NCBI GenBank assembly: GCA_051880395.1
Contig: JBJENW010000318.1
Span: 1 to 8,010, forward strand
Source of the DNA: JBJENW01 sp051880395
GTDB taxonomy: Bacteria; Bacillota; Clostridia; Lachnospirales; Lachnospiraceae
Length of the DNA stretch: 8,010 nt
Direction of reading: 5' to 3'
Shown here in pieces: positions 6,151 to 8,010 of the stretch. The notes below the pieces were generated by a model. That model searched no databases. It had not been told where the DNA came from and saw only the letters and a program-made list of their open reading frames with translations. Position 1 is the stretch's first letter. Every line of letters starts with the position of its first letter. The position numbers were made by a program, and so were the translations under genes.

Positions 6151-6166
6151 CACCTAATGGTATAGA
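6151..6166 (+). promoter_or_regulatory. Second copy of CACCTAATGGTAT, possible extended -10 promoter
   Basis: The exact 13-mer at 6151-6163 is followed by AGA, giving TGG-TATAGA, a TGn extended -10 with four of six matches. It lies 46 nt before the ATG at 6210. As with the copy at 2547, there is no convincing -35. The rest of the 5942-6209 gap holds the terminator above, a 10-bp palindrome AGGAATTCCT (6114-6123) and a T-rich leader, with no small gene that I can support. Confidence 0.38.
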
Positions 6167-6193
6167 TAAACCTCATTTTTTATTTTTGGTTCG

Positions 6194-6200
6194 AAAGGAG
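6194..6200 (+). promoter_or_regulatory. Ribosome binding site that decides the start of the 254-aa gene
   Basis: AAAGGAG is 9 nt upstream of the ATG at 6210. The frame is open to a TTG at 6186, but that codon has no SD and its first codons would overlap this site, so 6210 is the start. Confidence 0.75.
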
Positions 6201-6209
6201 AACAAGCCT

Positions 6210-6974
6210 ATGACAAACACAACAGTATTAACTGGAATCATCTATGAACTTGCCAACATGCTTTTGGTGGATGAGGGAGAACTTGATCTTTTCAGTGTGG
6301 GGAGTTCCAAACGAGAAGATGCTGTGATTCTGCTGGGGGACGGACAGAAAATTTACTTTCACCACACAAATATTTATCTTCTATGGGATGAATCGGGTAC
6401 GTATCGTCTGGAAAAAATCGAATTTGAGAAAATGGACGGACAAAATGTATTTGATCTGCCAACTTATCTGGATGAACGAAAGATATCTTATATCCTTCAT
6501 CCCCTTCGTCCCTGGCTTGAAGAGGGGGAGATAGAGGAAGGATTCGATGGCGTTTGCCATGAAGCAATCCTTTCTCCGAATGGACATGCAGAATTTCGCG
6601 ACGAAAATAGTGATGCTTTGAGCGGTTATTCCTTTTATGCGTTCTTTGAAGAGAAAGGGATGCCTGTCATTGATGGAAAAAAGGTTTATGCGATTCGCTT
6701 AGAGGAATATCCTGAGAGCCTTCATACAACCAAATTTGAAGATATTGCATGGGAGTTAATGGAGAATCCTTTGCAGATGTCGCAAAAAGAATTGGAAGAC
6801 ATGTTTGAAAAAGCGGGTGTAAAGGATTCGAAGAAGTATCTGAGTATCGAATGTGAGGACGGAACGGTTTTAGAGTCCAGATCACATCATCTGAAACCAT
6901 ACCGTAAAAAGATGATCATTCGAGCGATGAAGATAAACTTTCGCAGATTGTTATGGAAATTGGGACTTGCATAG
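6210..6974 (+). CDS. Hypothetical acidic protein with strongly basic C-terminal tail
   Basis: 254 residues from the SD-supported ATG. The N-terminal part (5-75) looks like an alpha/beta fold: helix TVLTGIIYELANMLLV, then strands in DAVILLGDGQKIYFHHTN (37-54) and IYLLWDESGTYRLEKIEFEK (55-74). The middle is acidic (PWLEEGEIEEGFDG, 101-114; FRDENSDALSGYSFYAFFEE, 129-148). The C-terminal part (174-210) is helical, and the last 27 residues (228-254, HLKPYRKKMIIRAMKINFRR and on) hold nine Lys/Arg among hydrophobic residues, which could bind membrane or nucleic acid. No signal peptide, and no catalytic motif that I can name. I recognise no family. It appears monocistronic: a promoter-like element and strong terminator lie upstream, and a terminator immediately follows. 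It faces the minus-strand gene. Confidence 0.84.
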   Translation: MTNTTVLTGIIYELANMLLVDEGELDLFSVGSSKREDAVILLGDGQKIYFHHTNIYLLWDESGTYRLEKIEFEKMDGQNVFDLPTYLDERKISYILHPLRPWLEEGEIEEGFDGVCHEAILSPNGHAEFRDENSDALSGYSFYAFFEEKGMPVIDGKKVYAIRLEEYPESLHTTKFEDIAWELMENPLQMSQKELEDMFEKAGVKDSKKYLSIECEDGTVLESRSHHLKPYRKKMIIRAMKINFRRLLWKLGLA

Positions 6975-6997
6975 AGAAAACGATCGTTTCAAAAGCG

Positions 6998-7029
6998 AAA
7001 AGCCTGCACGCAAGACGTGCAGGCTTTTT
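6998..7029. terminator. Bidirectional terminator between convergent genes
   Basis: A 10-bp G/C-rich stem, AGCCTGCACG (7001-7010) with CGTGCAGGCT (7016-7025), has a 5-nt loop, is extended by three A:T pairs (6998-7000 with 7026-7028), and is followed by T on both strands (TTTTT on plus; TTTT then CGCTTTTG on minus). It lies 23 nt after the stop of the plus-strand gene and 26 nt beyond the stop of the minus-strand gene, as expected for a shared terminator. Confidence 0.88.
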
Positions 7030-7055
7030 GCAAAAACAAGGAAGAAGAGTTCTGA

Positions 7056-8010
7056 TTACATGTTTGAAACCTTTACAATCCGCTCCACATACGGTTTGCC
7101 GTCAGCATCCTTTGCCTGGCACAAGGCTGCCAGCAGGAAATCGGCATATGATTCGTCAAAGTAGTCGTGTTTTTTTTCAGTGCCCTTTTTTTGCTGATTT
7201 TTTAGTGTGTTATATGCTTCTAGCAGTTTTTTCTGAATAACAGATTTGTTTTTGCGTTTTTTAATCTGTGCGATCGTTTGGCTGATCTTTAGTGTTATAC
7301 TATCTTTCATATTTTGGTCGATTTCCTGTAAAAAGGAATAAATGATAAATTCCGGCGATGTCGTCTTTGCATGATGTATCTTGTCTTCAATTTCATGAAA
7401 ACAATTCTGCACATACCGGGCACAAGTGCCATAATCCGGGCATCGTTTTCCATCCTTTGAAATATAAGATGCGGTGCGATAGCTCAGATAATAATAAGCA
7501 GCGCTGGCTTTTATGTCATTGTAAACATGCATCTGCGTTCTTTTACCAGCTATTTTTTCAACTAGTGAGGTATAAGCTTTTTTTCGTTTTTTCTCATCCA
7601 TACGAAAAAAAGGATCTGCGATTTCTGAAATATAGCGCATCGTAGAATTATGCGTGCCTGCGGGTAATAAAAGTACTTTATTTTCTTCTGTATTTTTATC
7701 TTTTGAAGTTTCGTTTTTGTTTTTTGAATTTTTGTTTTTGTCTTTTGAAGCTTTATCTTTTGAAATATCATCTTCATCTGTTGGAATATCCAATTTAACC
7801 TTGTCGCCGATTTTCTTGTCGTACCATTTTGCTTCGTGCTTTGTCATTTCTTTAAAATACTCTGGTTTTAATTCAAATCCCCAGCCATCTTTGTCTCGTC
7901 TCATTTCATAAACTTTTACTTGTTTCCGAATCCGGTTCCAGATTCGATTCGTATTGAGTCCATTCTCCCGTTTTGCGTTGTCGATTTCTAGATTCGAAAG
8001 AACTTCCAAT
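7056..8010 (-). CDS. Hypothetical protein, 5' end beyond window; possible HTH N-terminus and K/N/S/D-rich linker
   Basis: The minus-strand frame is open from the right window edge to the TAA at 7058-7056; 317 residues are visible and the true start is not. Residues 5-60 (EIDNAKRENGLNTNRIWNRI and beyond) could be a helix-turn-helix followed by a wing (YEMRRDKDGWGFEL), suggesting DNA binding; this is weakly supported. Residues 81-110 are a low-complexity linker of SKDK/KNKN units. The domain after it (112-317) contains LLLPAGTHNSTMRYISEIAD (113-132), a helical HVYNDIKASAAYYYLSYRTA (161-180), a Cys pair CPDYGTC (190-196) with a further Cys at 203, and a Lys-rich helical end. The Cys spacing (C-x5-C-x6-C) is not a standard zinc site. 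I recognise no family. The gene is convergent with the 254-aa gene. Confidence 0.8.
   Translation of the reverse strand, partial: LEVLSNLEIDNAKRENGLNTNRIWNRIRKQVKVYEMRRDKDGWGFELKPEYFKEMTKHEAKWYDKKIGDKVKLDIPTDEDDISKDKASKDKNKNSKNKNETSKDKNTEENKVLLLPAGTHNSTMRYISEIADPFFRMDEKKRKKAYTSLVEKIAGKRTQMHVYNDIKASAAYYYLSYRTASYISKDGKRCPDYGTCARYVQNCFHEIEDKIHHAKTTSPEFIIYSFLQEIDQNMKDSITLKISQTIAQIKKRKNKSVIQKKLLEAYNTLKNQQKKGTEKKHDYFDESYADFLLAALCQAKDADGKPYVERIVKVSNM

Noticed and set aside
6953..7240. 95-codon plus-strand frame over the terminator
   Set aside because: Contains the terminator hairpin and is antisense to the 3' end of the minus-strand gene.
7681..7770. Possible CRISPR-like or tandem repeat array
   Set aside because: The near-repeats are short, irregular and inside a coding linker; there is no repeat/spacer periodicity.
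1..8010. Insertion sequence, phage or integrative element
   Set aside because: No transposase, integrase, terminal inverted repeats with target duplications or tRNA-linked attachment site could be seen.

Overview
This window looks like accessory chromosomal DNA from a low-GC Firmicute, most likely a gut-type Clostridium/Lachnospiraceae relative. The basis is A/T-rich coding with strong AAGGAGG-type Shine-Dalgarno (SD) sites, a secreted-type protein with a DxDGDxxxEL motif, a WYL regulator of the clostridial type, and a 'TLKEAINLYEEE' C-terminal domain that I recall mainly from Lachnospiraceae. No rRNA, tRNA, CRISPR array, insertion sequence or phage structural gene is visible.

Layout, plus strand: (i) 88-660, the C-terminal part of a secreted or lipoprotein-like protein with no signal peptide in frame. 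(ii) 677-819, a small SD-led reading frame that is split at an A6 run and overlaps the next start as ATGA. (iii) 816-2417, a 533-aa protein fusing a DUF6994-like N-terminal region to coiled coils, a hydrophobic hairpin and a Gln/Glu-rich C-terminal helix. (iv) 2593-3339, a stand-alone 248-aa DUF6994-like protein. (v) 3514-4209, a 231-aa protein with a related motif layout. (vi) 4234-5448, a 404-aa WYL-domain transcriptional regulator with its own extended -10 promoter overlapping the stop codon of the preceding gene. (vii) 5540-5941, a 133-aa orphan protein behind a promoter that carries a dyad. A very strong terminator follows at 5984-6029. (viii) 6210-6974, a 254-aa orphan protein with a basic tail. 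A bidirectional terminator at 6998-7029 separates it from (ix), a minus-strand gene at 7056-8010 that is cut by the window edge; it has a possible helix-turn-helix N-terminus and a K/N/S/D-rich linker.

The coherent core is 816-5941: three proteins that appear to share one motif scheme (DTxxSxW ... GN/GG-x-(L/M/F)-x-P ... N-x-AR ... FDL), followed by a WYL regulator and a small protein. WYL regulators often control accessory and defence loci, so this could be a regulated accessory module, but nothing in the sequence gives a biochemical activity for the three proteins. An exact 13-bp element, CACCTAATGGTAT, lies upstream of two separated genes (2593 and 6210), which suggests shared regulation or a dispersed repeat. 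Functions of most genes here remain unknown; family links are from motif recognition by eye, not from searches.
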